Assembly: GCF_000348725.1 (NCBI RefSeq)
Contig: NC_020813.1
Coordinates: 2,525,563-2,589,562 of the forward strand
Direction: 5' to 3'
DNA from: Pseudobdellovibrio exovorus JSS
GTDB lineage: Bacteria > Bdellovibrionota > Bdellovibrionia > Bdellovibrionales > Bdellovibrionaceae
DNA: 64,000 nt
The position numbers and the translations under genes are program-made. Under the pieces are notes generated by a model. It made no database searches and was not told the origin of the DNA. It saw only the letters and a list, made by a program, of their open reading frames with translations. This document shows, one piece after another, positions 15,656 through 24,858 of the stretch (position 1 is its first letter; the number at the start of each line of letters is the position of its first letter).

Positions 15656-16984
15656 ATGCCAATTAAGACAACTTTCGGTGTCTTTATGTTTGCGGCTCTG
15701 TCGCTAGTTTTATTTAACTCAGGTTGCAGCGGAAAAAATTCCGGTGATTTCGGTTCGTTTACGATGCCTTCGTATAAAGCTCCGGATACACCTCCAGGTT
15801 CAGGGCCAACGCCAACTCCGACAGATCCTTCAACTCCGAGTTTTAATGATACAAACTTCCATGTCAGCCTTCCATCCGGTGACACAAGGATTGCCTATAT
15901 GCACAAGGCTTCTGGGTTCAGTGAGAGCTGTGCTATTCCTACAGATGCAACCTCGTCACAGGATATTGAATGTATTGTTGAAATTCCTGAGGGCGAACTT
16001 TATGTGCGCGGTTTAGATTTAAACTTCAATGTTCCAGGAAATAATTTTTGCTCGTATCTTTCGCGTACAACATATTGGTACTTTAATAAAGAAGTCGGTG
16101 TTGCCCCAAGCGATATTACTATTCAGACAACTATTGACCCAGGTGGAACTGTATCTCATCTATGCTCAGATTTATATGAAGGCCCCTTCAACTGTGCTTC
16201 ACATCCTGAAATAACATTAACCTTCGACCCTGCAACACATGCTTTCGCCGATACCAGTTGCTATGCCTATGATGGCTGTTGCTTTGGTGAGTTTAAAATT
16301 TCTCAAACTATTGAAGATCAAGGGACTGGGGTCACAACCACACAACAGCCAGTTCGTGGAGTTTGGAGTAGCGATCATAAATCTTGCTTTGGTGGTGCTG
16401 CCATAACTAGTTGGGGCGCTTTTTCTGCAACGGGAGTTCCTATATCATTGGTTACCTCTAGCATTAATGGTCTAAATGATACCTATGGAATGTCGGCTCC
16501 AATAGAACTAAAGCATCTGAACAACAGAATGCTCGCTAACTACTACACACCGGCATTACATACGCACACAGGTTTTTTACGGCCTGAGGTCAGTAATCGA
16601 CCTTTCTTTATTGATCCAGTTGATGATTATTCAGGAACATTAATGTCGGCTCGTGGGGCAACAGCAAACGAAGCCTACACCTTCAGTTGTTATGATGCTG
16701 GTTATGAGATGAAACATCGTATTCGTGTTTATGTTCGTGAGTGGGATACTCGTAGTAACTATGTCAGCTACATTACAAGTAATGGTACAAGTGGCAATCC
16801 AAACTCGGTTGGAAATTGTAATGGAATGCCTGATGGGACGATGTTAGATAGTTGCAACGACTTTACTGATCCCGATAGTTTTGTCATGACCGAGCTTCCC
16901 GCGGGATATGATACAACTTTAGGTGGTAGTGAAACTCTACAGACAAAACGTCGTCTGTACTTCCCTTACGATCTTTACCAATAA
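15656..16984 (+). CDS. Large secreted lipoprotein, unknown function
   Basis: A 442-residue protein. The start at 15656 is preferred because GAGGAC ends 4 bases upstream; an ATG at 15644 lies within that ribosome site. The lipobox LFNSGC lipidates the Cys at 24 of this form. A proline/threonine-rich linker (PPGSGPTPTPTDPSTPS) leads to a cysteine-rich globular part with about fourteen Cys, pointing to many disulfides outside the cell. No domain is recognised. The convergent gene at 17000 is a predicted barrel, so both look like envelope proteins. Confidence 0.75.
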   Translation: MPIKTTFGVFMFAALSLVLFNSGCSGKNSGDFGSFTMPSYKAPDTPPGSGPTPTPTDPSTPSFNDTNFHVSLPSGDTRIAYMHKASGFSESCAIPTDATSSQDIECIVEIPEGELYVRGLDLNFNVPGNNFCSYLSRTTYWYFNKEVGVAPSDITIQTTIDPGGTVSHLCSDLYEGPFNCASHPEITLTFDPATHAFADTSCYAYDGCCFGEFKISQTIEDQGTGVTTTQQPVRGVWSSDHKSCFGGAAITSWGAFSATGVPISLVTSSINGLNDTYGMSAPIELKHLNNRMLANYYTPALHTHTGFLRPEVSNRPFFIDPVDDYSGTLMSARGATANEAYTFSCYDAGYEMKHRIRVYVREWDTRSNYVSYITSNGTSGNPNSVGNCNGMPDGTMLDSCNDFTDPDSFVMTELPAGYDTTLGGSETLQTKRRLYFPYDLYQ

Positions 16985-16999
16985 GTCTTTTTTCTTTAG

Positions 17000-17959
17000 C
17001 TAAAATGTAAACATCAAACGGCCTTGAATAATCTCGGCCGTTACGGATGATTGTTGTGGAGCATAGCTTGTAGCTCCCTGTGCAATGGCCGCGTCACCTG
17101 CTCGGCGGAAGAATTCATCGCTGACTTTATGAAAAGCGCGCATGTACATAACCTCTGCGCTGACCTGTTCACTGAAATTAAAGCCCGCACCTAGTTGAAC
17201 AGTTCCGCCACCGCTAGCGGATACAATTTTTTGAATTTCATCGCCGATGAATGTCTCGTAACCAACACCACCCAGTCCATACAGAGCTGATGTTCCACCG
17301 ACTTCGACTGTATAAGACAAATTGAATTCAGCACGAATAGTGTGAATAGAGGACAGGCCACTCTCGCCATGATTGAGCGATGTTCCCGCTGTCACATTAA
17401 TATCCGCACCTATATGATCAAAGGGGAAAATAGCATAACGTCCCACAAAGCCAATATTTTGAAAGTCATTACTGCTGCTAGAAAGATCTACTGTGTTCGT
17501 AGTTGTCGTTCCACCAATTACAACTGTTGTTAAAAGTGAGGCTTTAATGTCGAAACGCTGTGTCCATACCTGTAAACCAAAAGAATATCCATTTTTAGCA
17601 TAGCGAGGTTCAATGTAGCGCACGCGACCCGAACCATCGTCATCATGATCTTCATCATCATCATTTGTATAAGTTTCTAACCCCGAGCCAGTTGTGGGAT
17701 ACGGCGCGACCGGAGAAATCAATCCCGTTTCGTCTAACATCATCAATTCATCCGTAGAGATACCATCTGGGTTTTCACCTGTGCCTAACTCTGTACCCAA
17801 TTCGTTATTCAATTGCTCTTCTAAACTGAGTTCATCTAAAGGGATACCTGTGTTCGGCGCGGGACTTGGAGGTGGTGCCTGTTGGGCCTGTGATGGCAAC
17901 GACAGTTGAGTCAACGCGATCAAGATGAAAAAACTAAAAAATTGATTGAGCTTGCGCAA
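17000..17959 (-). CDS. Outer-membrane beta-barrel protein
   Basis: A 319-residue protein starting at TTG. The signal peptide (about 1-26) ends PSQAQQA. A Pro-rich and acidic linker (NDDDEDHDDDGSGR, near 97-110) leads to a domain of alternating strands (SFGLQVWTQRFDI, IGFVGRYAIFPFDHIGADI, EFNLSYTVEVGG) and ends GRLMFTF with a terminal Phe. This matches an OmpA-barrel-like or porin-like fold of about eight strands. The acidic stretch may bind cations. Function is unknown. It converges on the lipoprotein gene with only 15 bp between. Confidence 0.78.
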   Translation of the reverse strand: MRKLNQFFSFFILIALTQLSLPSQAQQAPPPSPAPNTGIPLDELSLEEQLNNELGTELGTGENPDGISTDELMMLDETGLISPVAPYPTTGSGLETYTNDDDEDHDDDGSGRVRYIEPRYAKNGYSFGLQVWTQRFDIKASLLTTVVIGGTTTTNTVDLSSSSNDFQNIGFVGRYAIFPFDHIGADINVTAGTSLNHGESGLSSIHTIRAEFNLSYTVEVGGTSALYGLGGVGYETFIGDEIQKIVSASGGGTVQLGAGFNFSEQVSAEVMYMRAFHKVSDEFFRRAGDAAIAQGATSYAPQQSSVTAEIIQGRLMFTF

Positions 17960-18039
17960 ATTAAACCCTACCCCTATCTATACGTCCAGATTGGTAATAT
18001 AGAAATCAAAGCATGTTTTCCTAACACAAACAAGAGTCT

Positions 18040-18948
18040 TTAGAGCTTAACTTCTATTATTCGATAAAGTTCTGCTTTATCTTTCAAAAACTCCTGATGT
18101 CTTTTGAAGTTTAAAACAGCGCCCGAACTTCTTACGCGTGATAAATGAGACAATCTTAAATCTGCATACAGCCATGCACTTTGGTTCCATGCACTTGTCG
18201 CCACAACTCCATCATCTGTAAAACCCACATCCGGCGTTGAATAAATCGCGGCAAAGCCATTATTTAAATCCACAGCCGGAGACCACGTCGCCTCGCCAAT
18301 TGTTTGCGAAACAACTGTATAGATTTGATTTTCCAAAGCGCGCGCACGCGCTCCGATATGCACACGATGTACTCCTTTTGCCGTCTCGGTACAACTAGGG
18401 ACAAAAATAATTTCAGCACCCGCGTGAGCCGCCGCCAAAGCGGGAAAGGCAAATTCCACATCAAAGCAAGTTGAAATAGAAAAACTTAGATCCTCAGTTT
18501 TAAAAACTTTTACTTCGGGCTCAGAGGCTTGCACATTCCACTCTTCATCTTCAAAACGAGTCATAAATAGTTTGTCTTGAAAGTCGTATTGACCACTCGG
18601 AGAAAAGACACCCACCCGATTAGTCGTATGAGTTTCCGAGTGATACACAGGAAAACTAGGCGCGATAATATAGACCTGATATCTTTGTGCTAGGCTTTGA
18701 AATGTCTTGTTGAATTCGGGCCAATATTTTTGCAAAGCTTCAGACTGCGAAGCCAAATTCTGGCGCACCTCTTCATCCAAAAGTGAGGTCAGCTCCATCG
18801 AACCATATTCTGGGAATAATAAATATTTTGCTTTTTGTTCTGCAGCTTCGCTAACCCATTTTTCAGTTTTACTTTGCCATTCAGAAAATGACTGGAAAAA
18901 ATCAATTGGGTAAAGAGCGGCTGCTACTTTTACTAATAACGAACTCAC
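18040..18948 (-). CDS. Carbon-nitrogen hydrolase (nitrilase superfamily)
   Basis: A 302-residue enzyme starting at GTG 18948, fixed by a GGAGG site 5 bases upstream and a GTGA overlap with the GNAT stop. The Glu-Lys-Cys triad is complete: E47 in LLFPEYGSME, K126 in DFQDKLFMTRFE and C161 in FSISTCFDVEF. It would hydrolyse a carbon-nitrogen bond in an amide or nitrile. In other bacteria (YhcX-like proteins) a GNAT domain and this hydrolase are fused in one chain; here they are separate, overlapping genes. They probably act on the same substrate. Cellular location is the cytoplasm. Confidence 0.9.
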   Translation of the reverse strand: MSSLLVKVAAALYPIDFFQSFSEWQSKTEKWVSEAAEQKAKYLLFPEYGSMELTSLLDEEVRQNLASQSEALQKYWPEFNKTFQSLAQRYQVYIIAPSFPVYHSETHTTNRVGVFSPSGQYDFQDKLFMTRFEDEEWNVQASEPEVKVFKTEDLSFSISTCFDVEFAFPALAAAHAGAEIIFVPSCTETAKGVHRVHIGARARALENQIYTVVSQTIGEATWSPAVDLNNGFAAIYSTPDVGFTDDGVVATSAWNQSAWLYADLRLSHLSRVRSSGAVLNFKRHQEFLKDKAELYRIIEVKL

Positions 18949-19583
18949 TTCAACCTCCGAAGCCAGTACACCATAGTTTTCCCTGTTTCCACATCTTGAT
19001 CCACATCTTTCCATTCGAACGTGCTCGTCAGTTCTGGTTTTTTTTCATAACCTCGTGCACGCCAAAACTCATCCAACGGACGATAGTTCTGTGGACGCAA
19101 AGGATGATTTTCAGGACGATGAACAGCACAAAAACTTGTGTAAGTAGATCCGAATTCACGGGCAACTTTCTCGCGCTCATCAAAAAAACGATGACCGACT
19201 TTCTGTCCGCGATATTGCGGAAGCAGCACGCTTTCACCAAAATAAAAAACGTCTTCCGGTTTAAATCCCGCGTTTAGAAACGGCTCTTTCACGAAGTTTT
19301 CTTCTTCACTTAGTGGCAGACAGGTCGCGATTCCAATTAAGTTTTCATCTCGGTCTTCAGCCTCAGAAAAAGCGCCAATAAATCGTGCATTTGGCGCCTG
19401 TAAATAGCGTCCCAAATACTTAACTTCATAATCAATCGACCCATCGTAAATATAGGGAAAGTCTTGGAAAATTTTGATCCGAAGGGCTGCAATTTCAGAA
19501 ATTCGCAACCGCACCTCATCCGCAGTTAAAATACGAACGATAGCGCCTTTAGAACCGCTCAAATTTTCACCATTTCGATCCAA
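18945..19583 (-). CDS. GNAT-family N-acetyltransferase
   Basis: A 212-residue acetyltransferase. The acetyl-CoA motif reads VLLPQYRGQKVG (119-130), preceded by strands typical of the fold (VFYFGES), and ends in FWRARGYEKK. The start is uncertain: ATG 19583 overlaps the preceding gene by 25 bases, while TTG at 19562 would give a TTGA overlap. It overlaps the hydrolase by 4 bases downstream. Given the known GNAT-nitrilase fusions, the acetylated amine and the hydrolysed amide are probably steps on the same metabolite, by inference. Confidence 0.87.
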   Translation of the reverse strand: MDRNGENLSGSKGAIVRILTADEVRLRISEIAALRIKIFQDFPYIYDGSIDYEVKYLGRYLQAPNARFIGAFSEAEDRDENLIGIATCLPLSEEENFVKEPFLNAGFKPEDVFYFGESVLLPQYRGQKVGHRFFDEREKVAREFGSTYTSFCAVHRPENHPLRPQNYRPLDEFWRARGYEKKPELTSTFEWKDVDQDVETGKTMVYWLRRLK

Positions 19584-19984
19584 CGAGGTAGGTTGTAGTA
19601 AGTTGTGACGCGTTTGATTTTACCGCCATTGATTTCAAAGAAAGAGCCCGCGCGAATCGCGTAGTTTTGCTGACGAGCTTCTGGCAACTGGCCATCTGTT
19701 TTCAAATAAGTTCCGTGCACTACGTATTCTGCCGATACACGATTATCAGTCGCTGAATCTGATGAAAAAATGCTCATATCTTTGAGTTCTTCTTTGTAGC
19801 ACTCATCCATATGGGCCATAAACTTGGTAAATGACTCTAGTCCAATCTGAGTTTCACCTTGATTGATTTCATGAATCACGTCTGGGTGAAGTAAAGAGAG
19901 CATTGTTTTTGTATCACCAGCATTGAAAGCTGCGAAATACGATTTAATGATTTCTGCATTTGGATTTGTCGTTTGATTTGTCAT
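19559..19984 (-). CDS. Ketosteroid-isomerase-like (NTF2 fold) protein
   Basis: A 141-residue protein from Met at 19984 (MTNQTTNPNAEIIKS); a longer frame from 20026 adds 14 poorly matching residues. The NTF2/SnoaL-like fold is clear: AEIIKSYFAAFNAGDTKTM, LLHPDVIHEINQG, a middle helix FTKFMAHMDECY, and a final strand pair GGKIKRVTTYYNL. Family members are small isomerases, hydrolases or binding modules. Leading the GNAT-nitrilase operon, it may bind or process the same compound. No catalytic residue can be fixed. Confidence 0.8.
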   Translation of the reverse strand: MTNQTTNPNAEIIKSYFAAFNAGDTKTMLSLLHPDVIHEINQGETQIGLESFTKFMAHMDECYKEELKDMSIFSSDSATDNRVSAEYVVHGTYLKTDGQLPEARQQNYAIRAGSFFEINGGKIKRVTTYYNLPRWIEMVKI

Positions 19985-20020
19985 AGCTATTTGATAACTC
20001 TGTTTCAAAAAAAACGCCAG

Positions 20021-20048
20021 TTGCACCTTGCCAAAAATCTTCTAGACT
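20021..20048 (+). promoter_or_regulatory. Putative sigma70 promoter of the mdh operon
   Basis: TTGCAC (20021-20026), 16 bases, TAGACT (20043-20048), about 80 bases before the mdh start. It lies in the divergent space shared with the ketosteroid-isomerase-like gene. Confidence 0.45.
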
Positions 20049-20128
20049 TGAGCTTTCAAAGCAAAACGACTAAACCTGATAAGTATCAAAAAAATCAAGT
20101 ATTTATTAAAATCTAAAAGGAGATTTTT

Positions 20129-21073
20129 ATGGCTCATAAAAGAAAAAAAATTGCCGTGATTGGTGCTGGTTTTGTTGGATCAACAACAGCTCACTGGGCA
20201 GCTCAAAAAGAATTGGGCGATGTGGTTCTGTTAGACGTTAATGAAGGCGCCGCTATCGGAAAATCTTTGGACTTGTTTCAATCTGCTCCGATCGAAAACT
20301 TCGACTCAAAAGTAAAAGGCACTGCGAACTACGCAGATATCCAAGATTCAGACGTCGTGATCGTAACTGCAGGTATGCCGCGTAAACCGGGCATGAGCCG
20401 TGACGAGCTCGTTGGTATCAATGCGAAAATCGTAAAAGATGTTTGTGCTGGAATTAAACAATATGCTCCGAACTCAGTTGTTATCGTTGTTTGTAACCCG
20501 ATGGATGTTATGGCGGTTTATGCTAAACAACAATTGGGCTTCCCACGTGAACGCGTAATCGGTATGGGCGGCTGCTTAGATTCAGCTCGCTTCCGCGCTT
20601 TCATCGCTGAAGAATTAAATGTTTCTGTTAAAGATGTCACTGGTGTAGTTCTTGGTAACCATGGTGACGCCATGATGCCAGTAGTACGAACAGCTTCTGT
20701 TGGTACAACTCCAATTACGGATCTACTTTCTGCAGATAAAATCAAAGCTATCGTAGCTCGTACAAAACAAGCCGGCGCTGAAATCGGTGGACACTTGAAA
20801 ACAGGCTCTGCTTACTATGCTCCGTCTCGTGGTGCTGTTGAGATGGCAGAAGCTATTTTGAAAGATCAAAAACGTATTCTTCCGGTTGCTGTTGAATTGA
20901 ACGGCGAATTTGGTGTGAATGATGGTTTAATGGTGGGTGTATTAGCAAAACTTGGTGGCGCTGGTATGGAACAAATCATTGATTTCAAAATGAACGCAGA
21001 TGAAAAAGCAGAATTCGACAAATCAGTTGAAGCTGTTCGCGCATTGGTATCAACACTGAAAACTGTACAGTAA
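20129..21073 (+). CDS. mdh: Malate dehydrogenase
   Basis: A 314-residue NAD-dependent enzyme converting malate and oxaloacetate in the TCA cycle. The Rossmann motif GAGFVGS is near residue 12. The specificity loop reads PRKPGMSR, with the malate-selecting arginines. The catalytic histidine is in GNHGD. The length and LDH-like form match the mdh of delta-proteobacteria and Gram-positives rather than the E. coli type. AAAGGAG upstream of the ATG is a strong ribosome site. It heads an operon with sucC, sucD and ndk (gaps of 30, 8 and 30 bp). Confidence 0.96.
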   Translation: MAHKRKKIAVIGAGFVGSTTAHWAAQKELGDVVLLDVNEGAAIGKSLDLFQSAPIENFDSKVKGTANYADIQDSDVVIVTAGMPRKPGMSRDELVGINAKIVKDVCAGIKQYAPNSVVIVVCNPMDVMAVYAKQQLGFPRERVIGMGGCLDSARFRAFIAEELNVSVKDVTGVVLGNHGDAMMPVVRTASVGTTPITDLLSADKIKAIVARTKQAGAEIGGHLKTGSAYYAPSRGAVEMAEAILKDQKRILPVAVELNGEFGVNDGLMVGVLAKLGGAGMEQIIDFKMNADEKAEFDKSVEAVRALVSTLKTVQ

Positions 21074-21103
21074 TTGGTACGGCCCTAAAGAGATTGGATT
21101 AAA

Positions 21104-22267
21104 ATGAATATTCACGAGTATCAGGCAAAAGAAGTTCTTAGAAAATTTGGAGTAGCAACGCTAAAAGGACAGGTTGCGAATTCTCCTGAAGAAGCTGTAG
21201 CAGCAGCAAAACAAATCGGTGGAAATCTTTGGGTTGTTAAAGCTCAGATTCACGCTGGTGGTCGCGGTAAAGGCGGCGGTGTTAAGTTAGCTAAAACGTT
21301 GGACGAAGTTCGCGACTTAACAAAACAAATGTTAGGTATGACTTTGGTGACTCACCAAACAGGCCCTGAAGGCAAAGTGGTGCAAAAAGTTTTCATCGAA
21401 GCTGGTTGCAACATTGCTAAAGAATACTATGTTGCTTGCTTGATCGATCGCGCTACAGGCCGCGTAACGATGATGGCTTCTTCTGAAGGCGGAATGGACA
21501 TCGAAGAAGTTGCAGAGCACAATCCGGATGCGATTAAAAAAGTCGACATCGATCCTGTAACTGGTTTGGGCGCATGGCAGGCTCGCGAATTAGCGTTCGC
21601 TATCGGCATGCAACCAGAAGTTGTTGGCAAAGCTGTTAAATTCATGACGGGCTTATACGAAGCCTTCGTGAAATGTGACTGCTCAATCGCGGAAATCAAC
21701 CCGTTGGTTGTAACGAAAGAAAATGATGTTCTTTGCTTAGATGCAAAAATGAATTTCGATTCAAACTCATTGTATCGCCAACCGCAAATTTTAGAAATGC
21801 GCGACCTCAATGAGGAAGAGCCGACTGAAATCGAAGCTTCTAAGTTCGACCTAGCGTTCATCAAATTAGATGGTAACATCGGCTGCTTGGTAAATGGCGC
21901 TGGGCTTGCAATGGCGACTTTAGATATCATCAAACTTCATGGCGCGACTCCTGCGAACTTCTTAGACGTGGGCGGCGGAGCTAATAAAGAAAAAGTAACC
22001 AACGCATTTAAAATCATCTTAAAAGATCCAAACGTAAAAGGAATTCTTGTTAACATCTTCGGTGGCATCATGAAATGTGACGTGATCGCAGAAGGCGTTA
22101 TCGCCGCTTCTAAAGAAGTCGGCTTAAAAGTTCCATTGGTTGTTCGCCTTGAAGGAACAAACGTAGAATTGGGTAAAAAGATTTTAGCCGAAAGCGGTTT
22201 GAACATCATTCCTGCTAACGACTTAACAGACGCCGCTAAAAAAATCACAGCAGCTATTAAGGGATAA
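21104..22267 (+). CDS. sucC: Succinyl-CoA synthetase beta subunit
   Basis: A 387-residue ADP-forming subunit that binds nucleotide and succinate. It opens [17 protein letters not shown], with the ATP-grasp lysine region [16 protein letters not shown] near 46-61 and the late [10 protein letters not shown] loop. The length is standard (E. coli 388). Together with the adjacent sucD product it makes ATP or GTP from succinyl-CoA in the TCA cycle. It lies between mdh and sucD in one operon. Confidence 0.97.
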   Translation: MNIHEYQAKEVLRKFGVATLKGQVANSPEEAVAAAKQIGGNLWVVKAQIHAGGRGKGGGVKLAKTLDEVRDLTKQMLGMTLVTHQTGPEGKVVQKVFIEAGCNIAKEYYVACLIDRATGRVTMMASSEGGMDIEEVAEHNPDAIKKVDIDPVTGLGAWQARELAFAIGMQPEVVGKAVKFMTGLYEAFVKCDCSIAEINPLVVTKENDVLCLDAKMNFDSNSLYRQPQILEMRDLNEEEPTEIEASKFDLAFIKLDGNIGCLVNGAGLAMATLDIIKLHGATPANFLDVGGGANKEKVTNAFKIILKDPNVKGILVNIFGGIMKCDVIAEGVIAASKEVGLKVPLVVRLEGTNVELGKKILAESGLNIIPANDLTDAAKKITAAIKG

Positions 22268-22275
22268 GGAACATC

Positions 22276-23145
22276 ATGGCTATTTTAATTAATAAAGACA
22301 CAAAAGTTATCTGTCAGGGTTTAACAGGATCACAAGGTTCTTTCCACTCTGAGCAATGTAAAGCCTACGGAACACAAATGGTCGGCGGCGTAACACCAGG
22401 TAAAGGTGGCACCACTCATTTAGGTATTCCAGTTTTCAACACAGTAAAAGAAGCTAAGGCAGCTACGGGCTGTAATGTTTCAATGGTTTTCGTTCCGCCT
22501 CCGTTCGCGGCGGATTCGATCATGGAAGCTGTAGATGCTGATTTAGATTTAGTTATCTGTATCACAGAAGGCATTCCTGTTTTGGATATGGTTAAAGTAA
22601 AAAAATACATGGAAGGTAAGCGCACTCGCTTGATCGGCCCTAACTGCCCCGGCGTGATCACTCCAGATCAATGTAAAATCGGCATCATGCCTGGCCACAT
22701 CCACAAAGCCGGTCGTATCGGCGTGTTGTCACGCTCTGGTACTTTGACTTACGAAGCTGTCGGTCAACTGTCAGCTTTGGGATTAGGTCAATCGACATGT
22801 GTTGGTATCGGTGGTGACCCTGTTAATGGAACTAACTTCATCGACGTATTGAAATTGTTCAATGAGGATCCAGACACAGACGCCGTTATCATGATCGGCG
22901 AAATCGGTGGAACGGCTGAAGAAGAAGCAGCTGAGTACATCAAAAAAGAATTCAAGAAACCTGTAGCCGTATTCATCGCGGGGGCTTCGGCTCCGGCTGG
23001 TAAACGTATGGGCCATGCGGGCGCTATCATCAGCGGCGGCAAAGGCACAGCAGAAGCAAAGTTCGCGGCGTTAGAAGCTGCAGGCTGCAAGATCTCAAGA
23101 TCACCTGCTGATATGGGCGTAACTTTAAAATCAATGTTGAAATAA
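22276..23145 (+). CDS. sucD: Succinyl-CoA synthetase alpha subunit
   Basis: A 289-residue CoA-binding subunit carrying the phosphohistidine. The CoA region reads [13 protein letters not shown] near 13-25, IGPNCPGVI is in the middle, and the phosphorylated histidine is in [12 protein letters not shown] near 246. Standard length (E. coli 289). AAGGAA precedes the start by 5 bases and the gene follows sucC by 8 bp. Confidence 0.97.
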   Translation: MAILINKDTKVICQGLTGSQGSFHSEQCKAYGTQMVGGVTPGKGGTTHLGIPVFNTVKEAKAATGCNVSMVFVPPPFAADSIMEAVDADLDLVICITEGIPVLDMVKVKKYMEGKRTRLIGPNCPGVITPDQCKIGIMPGHIHKAGRIGVLSRSGTLTYEAVGQLSALGLGQSTCVGIGGDPVNGTNFIDVLKLFNEDPDTDAVIMIGEIGGTAEEEAAEYIKKEFKKPVAVFIAGASAPAGKRMGHAGAIISGGKGTAEAKFAALEAAGCKISRSPADMGVTLKSMLK

Positions 23146-23175
23146 TTAGCTAAATAAAACTAAAGGGAGAAAACA

Positions 23176-23601
23176 ATGGGAATCGAAAGAACATTTTCAA
23201 TCATCAAGCCAAACGCAGTTAAGAAAAATGCAATCGGCGACATCATCCACACTTTTGAATCAAAAGGTTTAAGAGTAGCAGCAGCTAAATTGACTATCTT
23301 GTCTAAAGAAAAATGCGAGTTGTTCTATGCTGAACACAAAGAGCGTCCTTTCTTCGGAGAGTTAGTTTCTTTCATGACTTCTGGTCCGGTTTTGTTGATG
23401 TGCTTAACTGGTGAAGGTGCTGTATTGAAAAACCGCGAAATCATGGGCGCAACTGATCCTAAGAAAGCTGACGCTGGAACTATCCGTGCTAAACACGGTG
23501 ATTCAATGGGCGAAAACGCAGTTCACGGGTCAGACTCATTAGCATCTGCTGAACGCGAATTGGCTATCTTCTTTGACAAGCACGAACTTGTTAATTTGTA
23601 A
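23176..23601 (+). CDS. ndk: Nucleoside diphosphate kinase
   Basis: A 141-residue kinase transferring the gamma phosphate among nucleotides through a phosphohistidine. It opens [12 protein letters not shown] and has the active histidine H117 in ENAVHGSDS. The length is typical. It ends the TCA operon, where it can exchange the nucleotide made by succinyl-CoA synthetase. A terminator-like hairpin follows 47 bases after its stop, inside the next reading frame. Confidence 0.97.
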   Translation: MGIERTFSIIKPNAVKKNAIGDIIHTFESKGLRVAAAKLTILSKEKCELFYAEHKERPFFGELVSFMTSGPVLLMCLTGEGAVLKNREIMGATDPKKADAGTIRAKHGDSMGENAVHGSDSLASAERELAIFFDKHELVNL

Positions 23602-23609
23602 TAGTCAGA

Positions 23610-24812
23610 GTGAAGAGCACAAAACCTCAACATTCTAACAAACAAAGTAAAAGGGGCTCTGCACTAGAGTCCCTTTTGCATTCTGAGCACACCGCTGAAA
23701 TCGAAAAGCTGGTGGTCGGCGGCCAAGGTTTGGCCCGCATTCAATATCAAGATAAGTTTTTGGTGGTTTTTATTCCGCGTACAGCTCCGCAAGAGCAAGT
23801 CCGCTTTCGCATCACCCATGTTGAAAAAAATCATCTACAGGCCGAAGTGGTGCAGGTTTTAAGACCATCACCGAGTCGTCGTGAAGCTCCTTGTGACTAC
23901 TTCACCAATTGTGGTGGCTGCTCGTGGCAACACATTACCGAAACTGAACAGCTAAAGCAAAAAGAGTTAATCCTACAGGACCTCTTTAAAAAATTTATTC
24001 CCGATGTGGCCTATGAACTTCTGCCGTCTGTATCGTCTGAAAATAGTTTTCACTATCGCAATCGTATTCAGCTAAAGCAGCTTGGGACCGAGCTTGGATA
24101 TTTCCGTCGTGGCAGTCATGAGATCGTGGATATCAATCATTGCCTCATCGCTGAAAAAGAAATTTCAGATCGTATTCCTGAACTCAAACAAAAGCTGAAA
24201 CCCGCAAAAGAATTGCGAAAATTCGAATTGCGTATCAATCACCTCAATCAATTTGAACATTATCCTATTGGTGGTGACGGAGAAGGTCTTTCGTTTTCAC
24301 AAGTGAATAACAAAGTGAATGAAAAGCTCGTCGCGACCGCTCTTCAGTTGATTGTTCAAAAGAATCCGAAATCTCTTTCTGAACTTTATGCCGGAGCCGG
24401 AAACTTCACCTTTCCATTACTTCAAGCCTTACCCGATTTGCACATTGAAAGTGCTGAAATGAACCCCAAGTTGACAGCCTTCGCGACCGAGAAATTAAAA
24501 AATTTAAAGCTACAGAAACGACTTTTCGCCTTCACGACCGATTGTGAGTCTTTTGTTCAACGTCGCCAACTTTCATCAGAAGTGGTTTTTCTGGATCCAC
24601 CCCGAGCCGGCTGCTCTGAACAGGTGATTCAAAAAATCATTCACTCCGATGCGCGCACGATTTTGTACATCAGTTGCCATCCGGTATTTTTGGCTCGTGA
24701 TTTACATAAAATCTTCGCGGCAAAACCGGACTATCGTTTAACTCACACACAAATTTTCGATATGTTTCCACAAACAGATCATTTCGAAACTTTGGTTATG
24801 CTATCGAAATAA
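23610..24812 (+). CDS. TrmA/RlmD-family RNA (uracil-5-)-methyltransferase
   Basis: A 400-residue enzyme. Residues about 29-85 form a TRAM RNA-binding domain (AEIEKLVVGGQGLARI). An iron-sulfur site follows, C95-x5-C101-x2-C104 in PCDYFTNCGGCSW. The SAM domain has ELYAGAGNFTFPL, FLDPPRAGCSE and the catalytic cysteine in YISCHPVFLARD. It methylates uridine C5 in rRNA or tRNA; RlmD-like is likelier than TrmA because of the Fe-S site. The GTG start at 23610 has no good ribosome site, and a strong hairpin lies at 23649-23677. TTG at 23676 would start just before the TRAM domain and is a serious alternative. Confidence 0.9.
   Translation: MKSTKPQHSNKQSKRGSALESLLHSEHTAEIEKLVVGGQGLARIQYQDKFLVVFIPRTAPQEQVRFRITHVEKNHLQAEVVQVLRPSPSRREAPCDYFTNCGGCSWQHITETEQLKQKELILQDLFKKFIPDVAYELLPSVSSENSFHYRNRIQLKQLGTELGYFRRGSHEIVDINHCLIAEKEISDRIPELKQKLKPAKELRKFELRINHLNQFEHYPIGGDGEGLSFSQVNNKVNEKLVATALQLIVQKNPKSLSELYAGAGNFTFPLLQALPDLHIESAEMNPKLTAFATEKLKNLKLQKRLFAFTTDCESFVQRRQLSSEVVFLDPPRAGCSEQVIQKIIHSDARTILYISCHPVFLARDLHKIFAAKPDYRLTHTQIFDMFPQTDHFETLVMLSK
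23649..23681 (+). terminator. Terminator-like hairpin at the ndk/methyltransferase junction
   Basis: AAAAGGGGCTCT (23649-23660) pairs over 12 bp with AGAGTCCCTTTT (23666-23677), one pair being G-U, with a 5-base loop and a U-rich end. It probably ends the mdh-sucCD-ndk transcript, although it lies inside the longer reading frame of the methyltransferase. Confidence 0.65.
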
Positions 24813-24858
24813 TTCAGTTCTTCATTGACTGAGCTGCCTTGCATGTTAGCATTAAAGC

